From assembly GCA_946619625.1 (NCBI GenBank), contig CAMOMF010000112.1, positions 1-12,009 on the forward strand: DNA of 12,009 nucleotides. The letters run 5' to 3'. Numbering within the stretch: position 1 is the first letter of the stretch; each line of letters starts with the position of its first letter. The stretch is from an uncultured Bacteroidales bacterium (GTDB lineage: Bacteria > Bacteroidota > Bacteroidia > Bacteroidales > Paludibacteraceae). The position numbers were made by a program, and so were the translations under genes. The notes under the pieces were generated by a model, which worked only from the letters and a program-made list of their open reading frames with translations, was not told the DNA's origin and searched no databases. Shown in pieces: positions 1 through 5,960 of this stretch.

Positions 1-1268
1 CGATTAACTATGGAACGGATTTCTCGGCAGAGGGCCGTTGCGTCATCCGCGAGATACTGAAGACCACGTACGAAGGTGTGGGTAACGGCTCGACGGCTAT
101 TTTTCCCATCCAGATATGGAAGAAGAAACGTGGTGTAAGTTATCTGCCGGAGGACCCGAACTACGACCTGTATAAGTTGGCATGCAAGGTGACGGCAAGA
201 CGTTTCTTCCCGAACTTTGTGAATCTGGATGCCCCGTACAATCATCATGACAACTGGCGCATAGACGACCCGAACCGTTACAAATGGGAGGTGGCAACGA
301 TGGGCTGCCGTACCCGCGTGTTTGACAACCGTTATGGCGAGAAGACGTCAATAGGCAGAGGTAACATCTCGTTCTCGACGATTAACATCGTGCGCTTGGC
401 AATAGAGTGCATGGATATCAAGGACAAAGAGGCGCGTATCAACGCATTTTTCGCCAAACTGGACAACCTGCTTGAGATAACCGCGCAACAACTGCACGAA
501 CGGTATGAGTTCCAGAAGACCGCGATGGCGAAGCAGTTCCAGTTGGTGATGAGCAAACTATGGGTCGGTGCGGAGAACCTGAAGCCCAATGACACTATCG
601 AGTCGGTTATCAACCAAGGTACGTTAGGAATCGGTTTCATTGGTTTGGCAGAGTGCTTGATAGCCCTTATCGGCAAGCACCATGGCGAGTCGGAAGAGGC
701 TCAGGAACTGGGCTTGCGTATTGTGACCTACATGCGTGACCGCCAATTGGAGTTCAGCCAGAAATACGAGCACAACTACTCTATCCTTGCCACTCCGGCA
801 GAGGGTCTGTCAGGCCGTTTCACCAAACAGGACAAGAAAGACTTTGGTATTATCCCGGGTGTGACGGACCGTGACTACTACACCAACTCGAACCACGTGC
901 CGGTGTATTATCACTGCTCGCCGCGTCATAAGGCAGAGGTGGAAGCGCCGTATCATCCTCTTACGCTGGGCGGACATATCTTCTACGTAGAAGTAGATGG
1001 CGATGCCACGCAGAACCCGCAGGCTATCATGGACATCGTGGACCTGATGGACGAGTACAATATCGGGTACGGTTCGGTGAACCACAATCGCAACCGCTGC
1101 ATGGACTGCGGATATGAGGACGCCACCGAAGGTCTGACCGAGTGCCCTGTTTGCCATGGTCATAATATCGACACTTTGCAGCGAATCACCGGCTATCTGG
1201 TAGGCACGACAGACCGTTGGAACAGCGGCAAACTGGCGGAACTGCATGACAGGGTGGTACATAAGTGA
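1..1268 (+). CDS. nrdD: Anaerobic (class III) ribonucleoside-triphosphate reductase, C-terminal part
   Basis: Reduces ribonucleoside triphosphates to deoxy forms by glycyl-radical chemistry under anaerobiosis; cytoplasmic. The gene enters from the left edge: the frame is open from base 3 (INYGTDFSAEGR...), so 421 residues are visible and the N-terminal ATP-cone and first barrel part lie outside. Seen directly: the MGCR motif with the probable thiyl-radical Cys codon at 306-308; a C-terminal zinc site CMDC...CPVC at about 1098-1160; and the glycyl-radical loop ITGYLVG with the probable radical Gly codon at 1191-1193. The Cys-to-Gly spacing of 295 residues fits the roughly 290 known for T4 and E. 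coli NrdD. The in-frame GTG at 78 is not a start. nrdG follows 26 bp later, giving the usual enzyme/activase pair. Identification is secure; residue roles are by family analogy. Confidence 0.96.
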   Translation, partial: INYGTDFSAEGRCVIREILKTTYEGVGNGSTAIFPIQIWKKKRGVSYLPEDPNYDLYKLACKVTARRFFPNFVNLDAPYNHHDNWRIDDPNRYKWEVATMGCRTRVFDNRYGEKTSIGRGNISFSTINIVRLAIECMDIKDKEARINAFFAKLDNLLEITAQQLHERYEFQKTAMAKQFQLVMSKLWVGAENLKPNDTIESVINQGTLGIGFIGLAECLIALIGKHHGESEEAQELGLRIVTYMRDRQLEFSQKYEHNYSILATPAEGLSGRFTKQDKKDFGIIPGVTDRDYYTNSNHVPVYYHCSPRHKAEVEAPYHPLTLGGHIFYVEVDGDATQNPQAIMDIVDLMDEYNIGYGSVNHNRNRCMDCGYEDATEGLTECPVCHGHNIDTLQRITGYLVGTTDRWNSGKLAELHDRVVHK

Positions 1269-1270
1269 CA

Positions 1271-1290
1271 ATTTGTAAATTTGTAAATTA
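1271..1290. repeat. Short AT-rich tandem repeat in nrdD-nrdG spacer
   Basis: The spacer holds two perfect copies of the 8-mer atttgtaa (1271-1278 and 1279-1286) and a partial third. It is one of four short AT-rich tandem repeats in spacers of the left half. No promoter motif is visible here, so nrdG is probably transcribed with nrdD. Confidence 0.6.
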
Positions 1291-1294
1291 GTTG

Positions 1295-1768
1295 ATGCCG
1301 CTACGTGTCATTAACATTGCAGAGGGAACTAGTGTGGACGGCCCGGGCCTCCGCACTAGTATCTATTTCGCGGGGTGTGAACATGCCTGTCCGGGGTGTC
1401 ACAACCCTGAGAGCTGGTCGTTTGACGCCGGGTCGGATTGGACGGTGGAGAAACTGATGGGCGTGATACGGTATAACCGTTTTGACGTGACTTTCAGCGG
1501 TGGCGACCCGATGTATCAGGCGGAGGCGCTGCTGCCCTTGGCGCGGCAGATCAAGGCGGAGGGGCACACCATTTGGTGCTACACAGGTTTCCGGTTCGAG
1601 CAGATACGCGACAAGTCGCCCTACAAAGAGCTGTTGGAGTATATCGACGTGTTGGTGGACGGTCCGTTTGTGGAGGCGCTGAAACCGGTAGGCAAAGCAC
1701 TGCGTTTCAGAGGGTCGAAGAACCAGCGGTTTATTGTGCCCGCTACGGGGGAGGAGTTGGAGTTTTGA
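1295..1768 (+). CDS. nrdG: Anaerobic ribonucleotide reductase activating protein (radical SAM)
   Basis: Activates NrdD by reductive cleavage of S-adenosylmethionine at a [4Fe-4S] cluster, producing the glycyl radical. The ATG at 1295 gives 157 residues, close to the roughly 155 of E. coli NrdG; a TTG one codon earlier is also in frame but less likely. Visible motifs: DGPGLRTSI (residues 15-23), the radical SAM cluster CEHACPGC with Cys28, Cys32 and Cys35 (CX3CX2C), and FSGGDPM (67-73), which matches the SAM-binding GGDP motif of NrdG. No Shine-Dalgarno sequence is evident. It lies 26 bp after nrdD. Its TGA stop is the first three bases of a heptamer repeat. A strong hairpin can form in the mRNA shortly after the start codon. 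Confidence 0.95.
   Translation: MPLRVINIAEGTSVDGPGLRTSIYFAGCEHACPGCHNPESWSFDAGSDWTVEKLMGVIRYNRFDVTFSGGDPMYQAEALLPLARQIKAEGHTIWCYTGFRFEQIRDKSPYKELLEYIDVLVDGPFVEALKPVGKALRFRGSKNQRFIVPATGEELEF
1328..1360 (+). other. Strong hairpin within nrdG 5' coding sequence
   Basis: Arms actagtg (1328-1334) and cactagt (1354-1360) are perfect inverted repeats. They continue inwards with tgga/tccg (one G-U pair) and, after a bulged C at 1339, ggc/gcc closed by the loop ccgg. This gives about 14 paired positions in 33 nt, starting 33 nt after the nrdG start codon. Part of it encodes the conserved DGPG motif, so the inner GC-rich part may be coincidental. A regulatory role is inference only. Confidence 0.5.
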
Positions 1769-1805
1769 ATTATGAATTATGAATTATGAATTATGAATTA
1801 TGAAT
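1766..1805. repeat. Heptamer tandem repeat (tgaatta)x5 plus partial
   Basis: Five perfect copies of tgaatta (1766-1800) are followed by a partial sixth copy (tgaat, 1801-1805). The first unit supplies the nrdG stop codon. The spacer between nrdG and the next gene is otherwise about 48 bp with no recognisable promoter. Perfect short arrays like this often vary in copy number by slipped-strand replication; here the array lies after the stop, so a change would only alter spacer length. Confidence 0.9.
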
Positions 1806-1853
1806 GAACGCACGTAGGGGGAGCAAGGAGCAAAGAACAAGGACTGATTAGTC

Positions 1854-2525
1854 ATGAAAGAAGACGAACAAAGGGCGAGGCACGTGGAGCAGAGTGATAC
1901 TTTGGAGAAAGGGTGTAAAGCACCGGTGTTTGCTGTAAGTCCGCACCGTATCAACATAGACGGCAAAGGGGTGGTGACGCTGGTGTGCTTTGGCGGGTGT
2001 CCGCTGAACTGCCGCTACTGCATCAACCGTGCACACTGCTTCGACCCGAAGAAATGGCGCGAATATAGTCCCGAGCAGTTGTACGAGCGGGTAAAGAAAG
2101 ACAACTTGTATTTCCTTGCCACAGGAGGCGGGATAACCTTCGGGGGAGGCGAGCCTTTGCTCCAGGCGGAGTTTATCCAGCAGTTTAGAACATTGTGCGG
2201 CAAGGAGTGGAAACTGAATGTAGAAACCAGTCTGAATGTACCGAGTGAGAACGTGGAGAGTCTGTTAGACGTGGTGGACTATTGGATAGTGGATGTGAAA
2301 GACATGAATCCCGACATCTATCGAGCCTATACAGGCGCGGAGAACGGCAGGGTAGTGCGGCACTTACAGTTGTTGTCGGTATGCGGAAAAGCAGAAGAAA
2401 CAGTTGTGAAAGTGCCTCTGATAAAAGACTATAATACCGAGGCGGACCGACAGGAGAGCGTGGGACGATTGCGTAACCTCGGGTTCAGCAGGTTTGACAT
2501 GTTGGAATACAAAGTAAGAGAATAA
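1854..2525 (+). CDS. PflA-like radical SAM protein, target unknown
   Basis: A 223-residue radical SAM enzyme resembling glycyl-radical-enzyme activases. Seen directly: cluster motif CPLNCRYC with Cys49, Cys53 and Cys56 (CX3CX2C); GGGITFGGGEPLLQ (residues 91-104), the SAM-binding GGEP region typical of PflA-type activases; and YWIVDVKDMNPDIYRAYTG, like the DIK..D...H..TG region of PflA. It differs from classical activases: DGKGVVT replaces the usual DGPG.R motif before the cluster, the region before the cluster is about 20 residues longer than in E. coli PflA, and there is no extra ferredoxin-like cluster insert. No pyruvate formate-lyase-like gene is in view; NrdD already has NrdG. A Cys-rich small gene follows 45 bp downstream and may be its partner (inference). 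Family assignment is firm, substrate is not known. Confidence 0.85.
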   Translation: MKEDEQRARHVEQSDTLEKGCKAPVFAVSPHRINIDGKGVVTLVCFGGCPLNCRYCINRAHCFDPKKWREYSPEQLYERVKKDNLYFLATGGGITFGGGEPLLQAEFIQQFRTLCGKEWKLNVETSLNVPSENVESLLDVVDYWIVDVKDMNPDIYRAYTGAENGRVVRHLQLLSVCGKAEETVVKVPLIKDYNTEADRQESVGRLRNLGFSRFDMLEYKVRE

Positions 2526-2570
2526 AGAACAATAGACAAGAGGGCTTAATGCCCTAAAACCATTCGGATT

Positions 2571-2930
2571 ATGAGTAGCGGGAAAGAGGTGTGCCGTCAC
2601 CTGAAAGCCATCCGGCGTGACATTGCCGAGCAGAACGGCATAGAATTGTGTCAAGAAGAGTGTACCCACAAGGGTGAATGCATGGGTACTTGCCCTCGCT
2701 GCGAGCAGGAAGTACGCTATTTAGAGACCAAACTGGCGGAACGCAGCCGTTTGGGTAAGGCGGTTTCGGTGATAGGCATTGCGGCGGGTCTTGCGGGCAG
2801 TGTCGCCCTCACTTCGTGTGAAATGATTGTGCCGACAGGAGGTGTGCCGTACGTGGAAGAACTGCAAGGAGACCCTGCTCCGGACTCGATTGAGACGGAA
2901 GAGCCTTCGGTGGAAGCCCCAATAAATTGA
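2571..2930 (+). CDS. Small Cys-rich protein with hydrophobic segment, function unknown
   Basis: I do not recognise a characterised function for this 119-residue protein. The N-terminal half has six cysteines: Cys8, Cys27, Cys31, Cys37, Cys41 and Cys44, in the arrangement C-X3-C-X5-C-X3-C-X2-C around the motif GECMGTCPRCE, which looks like a metal or iron-sulfur site. A hydrophobic stretch (residues 61-82) ends in LTSC (80-83), which fits a lipobox even though it is internal and preceded by about 60 soluble-looking residues. The tail (84-119) is acidic and Pro-rich, so probably disordered. The gene lies 45 bp after the radical SAM gene on the same strand, so co-expression is likely. I have the impression that similar proteins are common in Bacteroidales, but cannot check. 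It could be a radical SAM partner, a metal-binding membrane protein or an odd lipoprotein. Confidence 0.75.
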   Translation: MSSGKEVCRHLKAIRRDIAEQNGIELCQEECTHKGECMGTCPRCEQEVRYLETKLAERSRLGKAVSVIGIAAGLAGSVALTSCEMIVPTGGVPYVEELQGDPAPDSIETEEPSVEAPIN

Positions 2931-2950
2931 CAATTGGACGATTGACGATT
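2926..2950. repeat. Degenerate attgacg-type repeat between convergent genes
   Basis: Three units of 7-8 bp (attgaca, attggacg, attgacg) fill the 19-bp gap between two convergent genes and touch both stop codons. No hairpin-plus-U-tract terminator is visible in this gap. Confidence 0.5.
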
Positions 2951-4179
2951 TATTCCACCCATAAAACCAGTCCCTTGAGGTACTCGCCTTCGGGGTGGTA
3001 GATAGAGACGGGATGGTCTTCAGGCTGATGGAGTTGGCGGATGATACGCACTTTGCGTTTAGACATCGCAGCAGCGGAGAAGACAGCCAGACGGAACATA
3101 TCTTTGTCAATCGCCTGCGAGCAACTGAAGGTGAACAGGATGCCGCCCGGACGAATCTGTTCGAACGCCTTGGCATTAAGACGTTTGTATCCCTGAAGGG
3201 CATTTCGTATGGCGTCTCGGTGCTTAGCAAAGGCGGGCGGGTCGAGGATAATCAGGTCGTACTGACTGTATCTGTTGCCGGTTTGTTCATCCCTTGGCGC
3301 AGTGTCGAGGAAATGAAAGGCATCGTCCACAAACGCTTCGTGGTTGGTGCAGTTGGGGAAATTGCGGTGGACGTTTTGGTTGACAAGTTCGATTGCCTTG
3401 GCGGAACTATCCACCGAATGTACAAGTTCGGCTCCGCCGCGCAGTGCATATACGGAGAATCCGCCGGTGTAACAGAACATATTGAGCACCTTTCTGCCCT
3501 TGGCGTAGTGCTCCAGCAGCGCACGGTTCTCGCGCTGGTCCACGAAGAAACCTGTTTTTTGCCCGCGTAACCAATCGATACCAAAAGTCAGTCCGTTCTC
3601 CATGGCGAGACATGAAGTGACTCCTCCGATGAGATAACCGTCTTTCTTTTCTTCTGCAGGAATGGGTGCCTTGTAGGGCAGTGTTCCTTCGGATTTGTAG
3701 TACACGTTTTTTACTTCAGGAACGACCTCGCAGACCGCTTGGGCAATAGCCATACGGTTTTTGTGCATGCCGACGCTATGGGCTTGTATGACGGCGGTGT
3801 CGTCGTAGATGTCGATGACCAGTCCGGGTAGAAAGTCGCCTTCGCCGTGAACCAGTCTGTAGGTGTTGTTATCGTTACGAGAGAGTCCGCACTTCCTTCG
3901 AAGGTCGTTCGAAAAACGTATAGATGTTTTCCAAAAATCATCGGGTAGTTTGTCGGTGAAAAAACTGAGGATGCGTACGGCGATAGAACCCACCTGCCAA
4001 TGCCCGACGCCCAGTGCCTGTCCGTCGGCACTTTGTACGGCGACCAGTTCGCCCTCTTCGGGAGCATCGCCCGGGTGGTTGTGGTCGAGGATCACTTTCT
4101 TGACGGCTCCGGAGAATACCCAAGGGTGAAATCGGAGGAGAGACTCTTCTTTGTGTTTATGCAGAATAACGGTTGTCAT
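2950..4179 (-). CDS. rlmI: Class I SAM-dependent 23S rRNA (cytosine-5) methyltransferase, RlmI family
   Basis: RlmI methylates C1962 of 23S rRNA (E. coli numbering) to 5-methylcytosine. From the preferred ATG (codon 4179-4177) the protein has 409 residues, near the family's roughly 400. An upstream ATG at 4191 would add four residues (MVNS). Using the longer form's numbering: an N-terminal PUA-like domain (about 5-80, LHKHKEESLLRFHPWVFSGA), SAM motif I VLNMFCYTGGFSVYAL (235-250), catalytic-site DPPAFAK (317-323), and FSCS with the probable nucleophile or partner Cys357. The C-terminal YHPEGEYLKGLVLWV fits the family ending. It follows the exonuclease gene on the same strand by 27 bp, so both probably share the promoter near 4959-4989. 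Exact target C is by family analogy. Confidence 0.93.
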   Translation of the reverse strand: MTTVILHKHKEESLLRFHPWVFSGAVKKVILDHNHPGDAPEEGELVAVQSADGQALGVGHWQVGSIAVRILSFFTDKLPDDFWKTSIRFSNDLRRKCGLSRNDNNTYRLVHGEGDFLPGLVIDIYDDTAVIQAHSVGMHKNRMAIAQAVCEVVPEVKNVYYKSEGTLPYKAPIPAEEKKDGYLIGGVTSCLAMENGLTFGIDWLRGQKTGFFVDQRENRALLEHYAKGRKVLNMFCYTGGFSVYALRGGAELVHSVDSSAKAIELVNQNVHRNFPNCTNHEAFVDDAFHFLDTAPRDEQTGNRYSQYDLIILDPPAFAKHRDAIRNALQGYKRLNAKAFEQIRPGGILFTFSCSQAIDKDMFRLAVFSAAAMSKRKVRIIRQLHQPEDHPVSIYHPEGEYLKGLVLWVE

Positions 4180-4180
4180 A

Positions 4181-4216
4181 CTATTTACCATTTATTCATT
4201 TACTATTTATTCATTT
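4181..4216. repeat. Degenerate AT-rich repeat, about 8-bp period
   Basis: Units ctatttac, catttatt, catttact and atttatt follow one another, then a run of T. The repeat fills the spacer between the exonuclease and rlmI, covering the exonuclease stop codon (4207-4209) and the alternative rlmI start at 4191. That is one reason to prefer the rlmI start at 4179. Confidence 0.5.
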
Positions 4217-4902
4217 TTTTTATTGGCAGAGCGGGCGGCGAGGACTGCCTGTTGGTGCGCTTGCTGTTCGTGCAACATATCATCGTGAAGTTGCTCCGCC
4301 AGTTTCTTAGGGAGGGGTTTGGTCTGCTGGAGTTCATTGTAGATAAGCAGGGTCGCCCATGCATCGGTGGAGGCGTAACGAGCCTGGTCAGGTGTCAGTT
4401 CGATGTTCTCCCAGTTGGTGAGTTGTTGGCTCTTGCTGATTTTCTTGCCAAAGCAGATGGCGAAGATTTTCTGCAGTCCCAGGTCGAGAATGCCGTATAG
4501 TCCGACCAACCGCTGAATATCCACGCAGTTTTGTGGTGTGAAGTTTCGGCGGTGTCGTAGTCCGGCGAGGTCGTCCTTGAAAGCAAGTCCTATTTTCAGA
4601 ATGTCCGGGTTGGCAAAAAAGTCCGCCAACTCTTGCGGCATGCCGAGTCGGTTGAGTTGGAACAGGTAGCACCTCTCTTCGGTGGCAATTTGCACGAGTG
4701 CGACGGGAAAGTGTTGCCCCTTTTGGAAAGAGGGCTTCGTTTCGGTGTCCACTCCGACTACTTTTTGTTGGTTGAGATAGTTCATAGCGCCCGCCACCTG
4801 TTCGGGCAGGTTGATGACAAAAGTGTCCCCCTCGAATGCAGCAAGTGGCAGATTATTTACCGTTTCTTTACTAATTTTGTGTATAAATGTATTTTCTTTC
4901 AT
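4207..4902 (-). CDS. 3'-5' exonuclease, DEDDy (RNase D/WRN-like) family
   Basis: A 231-residue protein with a single DnaQ-like 3'-5' exonuclease fold. Motifs from the chosen start: ExoI VDTETKPSF (51-59, Asp52 and Glu54), ExoII GLAFKDDL (105-112, Asp110 or Asp111) and ExoIII YASTDAWATLLIY (176-188, Tyr176 and Asp180), giving the DEDDy set. There is no HRDC or helicase domain, so it is not a complete RNase D or WRN; the substrate (RNA or DNA 3' ends) cannot be told. The start is ATG at 4902. The frame stays open upstream to 5025, but that part crosses the promoter and the predicted transcription start near 4950, so it is not coding. The gene is first in a two-gene minus-strand unit with rlmI. 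The tail (about 191-231) is polar and Gln/Ala-rich. Confidence 0.9.
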   Translation of the reverse strand: MKENTFIHKISKETVNNLPLAAFEGDTFVINLPEQVAGAMNYLNQQKVVGVDTETKPSFQKGQHFPVALVQIATEERCYLFQLNRLGMPQELADFFANPDILKIGLAFKDDLAGLRHRRNFTPQNCVDIQRLVGLYGILDLGLQKIFAICFGKKISKSQQLTNWENIELTPDQARYASTDAWATLLIYNELQQTKPLPKKLAEQLHDDMLHEQQAHQQAVLAARSANKKNE

Positions 4903-4958
4903 TCCCCTTTTTTCGTCCGTTTTGTCAGCAAAAATGCGCCTTGGCACGAAATCGGGTG

Positions 4959-4989
4959 CAAAGTTACAAAAAATTTTTGATATATCAAA
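4959..4989 (-). promoter_or_regulatory. Bacteroidota-type promoter for exonuclease-rlmI
   Basis: On the minus strand the -33 element TTTG (plus-strand caaa 4986-4989) is 19 nt from the -7 box TAACTTTG (plus-strand caaagtta 4959-4966), matching the Bacteroidota consensus TTTG-N19-21-TAnnTTTG. Transcription would start near 4950, about 50 nt before the exonuclease ATG at 4902. This also supports the short start of that gene. Confidence 0.8.
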
Positions 4990-4990
4990 A
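4975..4990. promoter_or_regulatory. 16-bp perfect palindrome, possible operator
   Basis: ttttgatatatcaaaa is a perfect palindrome. It covers the -33 element of the minus-strand promoter and lies immediately upstream of the -33 element of the plus-strand promoter (4991-4994), a position where a dimeric regulator could affect both. With one extra T bulged out, the symmetry extends to aaatttt and aaaattt. The LytTR protein encoded just downstream is one possible ligand; AT-rich palindromes also arise by chance, so this is tentative. Confidence 0.45.
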
Positions 4991-5022
4991 TTTGGTGGAA
5001 TGAATTTTTTTTTGTATCTTTG
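4991..5022 (+). promoter_or_regulatory. Bacteroidota-type promoter for the LytTR-dprA operon
   Basis: The -33 element tttg (4991-4994) is 20 nt from the -7 box tatctttg (5015-5022), fitting TTTG-N19-21-TAnnTTTG. The start site would fall near 5027-5030, about 22 nt before the ATG at 5051. A purine-rich stretch aagaagg (5038-5044), 6 nt before that ATG, resembles a Shine-Dalgarno sequence, which is uncommon in this phylum. Confidence 0.82.
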
Positions 5023-5050
5023 CACCCGATTTCGAAAAAGAAGGTCAAAA

Positions 5051-5953
5051 ATGGAGAAGACACGCTACATACCGCAGTACCTGACGACGCGCCAAAACCT
5101 CACCCGTTTGGTGCTTTGGACGGCTTTGTACGCTTGGCTTTTCATCAGTATCTACCAACCCTTCAATTCGCGTCAATGGTTTCCTGAGATGAATGATCTG
5201 GCATACTTTTTGTCGGGTACATTGGTAGTGTTGGTGGCGATGACAATTATTGCCATTTCCCGAATGGGAATGTGCTATTATTGTAAAAAACATCCACTTT
5301 CTTACTTTGGTTATGCATTGTGGGTGGCGGGTGAGATAGTGGCAATGTCGCTGGTGTATGCCTTGTTCCCGATAGTGATGCTGCCGGAGAGTGCAGACCG
5401 TTTTCTGTCGATATGGGGTGATGCGGCGATATACACGTTTTTTATTCTGTTAATCCCCTATGCGATAGTGGTGCTGTCATTGATAATGCTGCACTACCGT
5501 GACCGTTTGGAGGAGATAGAGTCGCGCCGTTACGGCGAAGAGGAGGAATTGCCCCGTCCTTTGCCCGAGCGGCTGAATTTTTATGACGAGAAAAACGAGT
5601 TGAAGTTGTCGCTTCGTCCCGAGACTCTGTATTATATGGAGGCGGCGGACAATTATGTGATTATCCATTACTCGTCGCAGGGCAAGTTGCAACACTACAT
5701 GTTGCGGTCCACCTTGCGCGAGATGGAGGACAAGTTCAAGGAGGCAGGTCTGAGGCGGACTCACCGCTCGTATGTGGTGAACTTCGGTCGCGTGAAGTTG
5801 CTGAAGCGTACAAACGAGGGTTTGGTGATTGATTTTGATGCCGAGGGCGTGCCGAACATCCCTGTATCGAAGACGTACATGGACGGAATCATGGAGCAGT
5901 TGGCAACGTCCAAAACGCCTGATGATGAAACTTTATATCAACATTTTAAATAA
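5051..5953 (+). CDS. Membrane-anchored LytTR-family DNA-binding regulator
   Basis: A 300-residue transcription regulator tethered in the inner membrane. Four hydrophobic segments are visible (about 18-36, 50-70, 84-110 and 125-147), then a charged linker (150-172, rich in Glu and Arg) and a C-terminal LytTR DNA-binding domain (about 175-275) with YMEAADNYVIIHY, STLREMEDKF and LRRTHRSYVVNF. It has no receiver or kinase domain, so any signal is probably sensed through the membrane part or an unseen partner. The start at 5051 follows the promoter; upstream in-frame codons to 4811 cross the promoter region and are not coding. It heads a run of five closely spaced plus-strand genes. LytTR proteins often bind imperfect repeats near their own promoter, which makes the palindromic region at 4947-5034 a candidate site (inference). 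Confidence 0.9.
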   Translation: MEKTRYIPQYLTTRQNLTRLVLWTALYAWLFISIYQPFNSRQWFPEMNDLAYFLSGTLVVLVAMTIIAISRMGMCYYCKKHPLSYFGYALWVAGEIVAMSLVYALFPIVMLPESADRFLSIWGDAAIYTFFILLIPYAIVVLSLIMLHYRDRLEEIESRRYGEEEELPRPLPERLNFYDEKNELKLSLRPETLYYMEAADNYVIIHYSSQGKLQHYMLRSTLREMEDKFKEAGLRRTHRSYVVNFGRVKLLKRTNEGLVIDFDAEGVPNIPVSKTYMDGIMEQLATSKTPDDETLYQHFK

Positions 5954-5960
5954 TACAAAC

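Larger units (their letters stand above)
4947..5034. repeat. Perfect 17-bp inverted repeat spanning both divergent promoters
   Basis: The left arm cgaaatcgggtgcaaag (4947-4963) is the exact reverse complement of the right arm ctttgcacccgatttcg (5018-5034), separated by 54 bp. Each arm starts inside the -7 box of one divergent promoter and runs through the predicted transcription start, so the two transcripts would begin with the same leader bases. The symmetry suggests a shared operator, a shared leader signal or a past duplication/inversion; which is not resolved by the sequence. Confidence 0.9.

Noticed and set aside
810..1271. A 153-codon minus-strand open frame inside nrdD
   Set aside because: It lies opposite conserved NrdD zinc and glycyl-radical sequence, which explains the open frame; no motif of its own.
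2541..2555. Hairpin agggc/gccct after the radical SAM gene as a terminator
   Set aside because: The stem has only 5 bp and no U-tract follows, so it is unlikely to stop transcription before the Cys-rich gene.
4903..5025. A 41-residue N-terminal extension of the exonuclease
   Set aside because: It would cross the minus-strand -7 box and start site near 4950-4966, and it encodes no conserved exonuclease sequence.
4811..5050. An 80-residue N-terminal extension of the LytTR protein
   Set aside because: It overlaps the opposite-strand exonuclease gene and the plus-strand promoter; ATG 5051 fits the promoter and a Shine-Dalgarno-like stretch.
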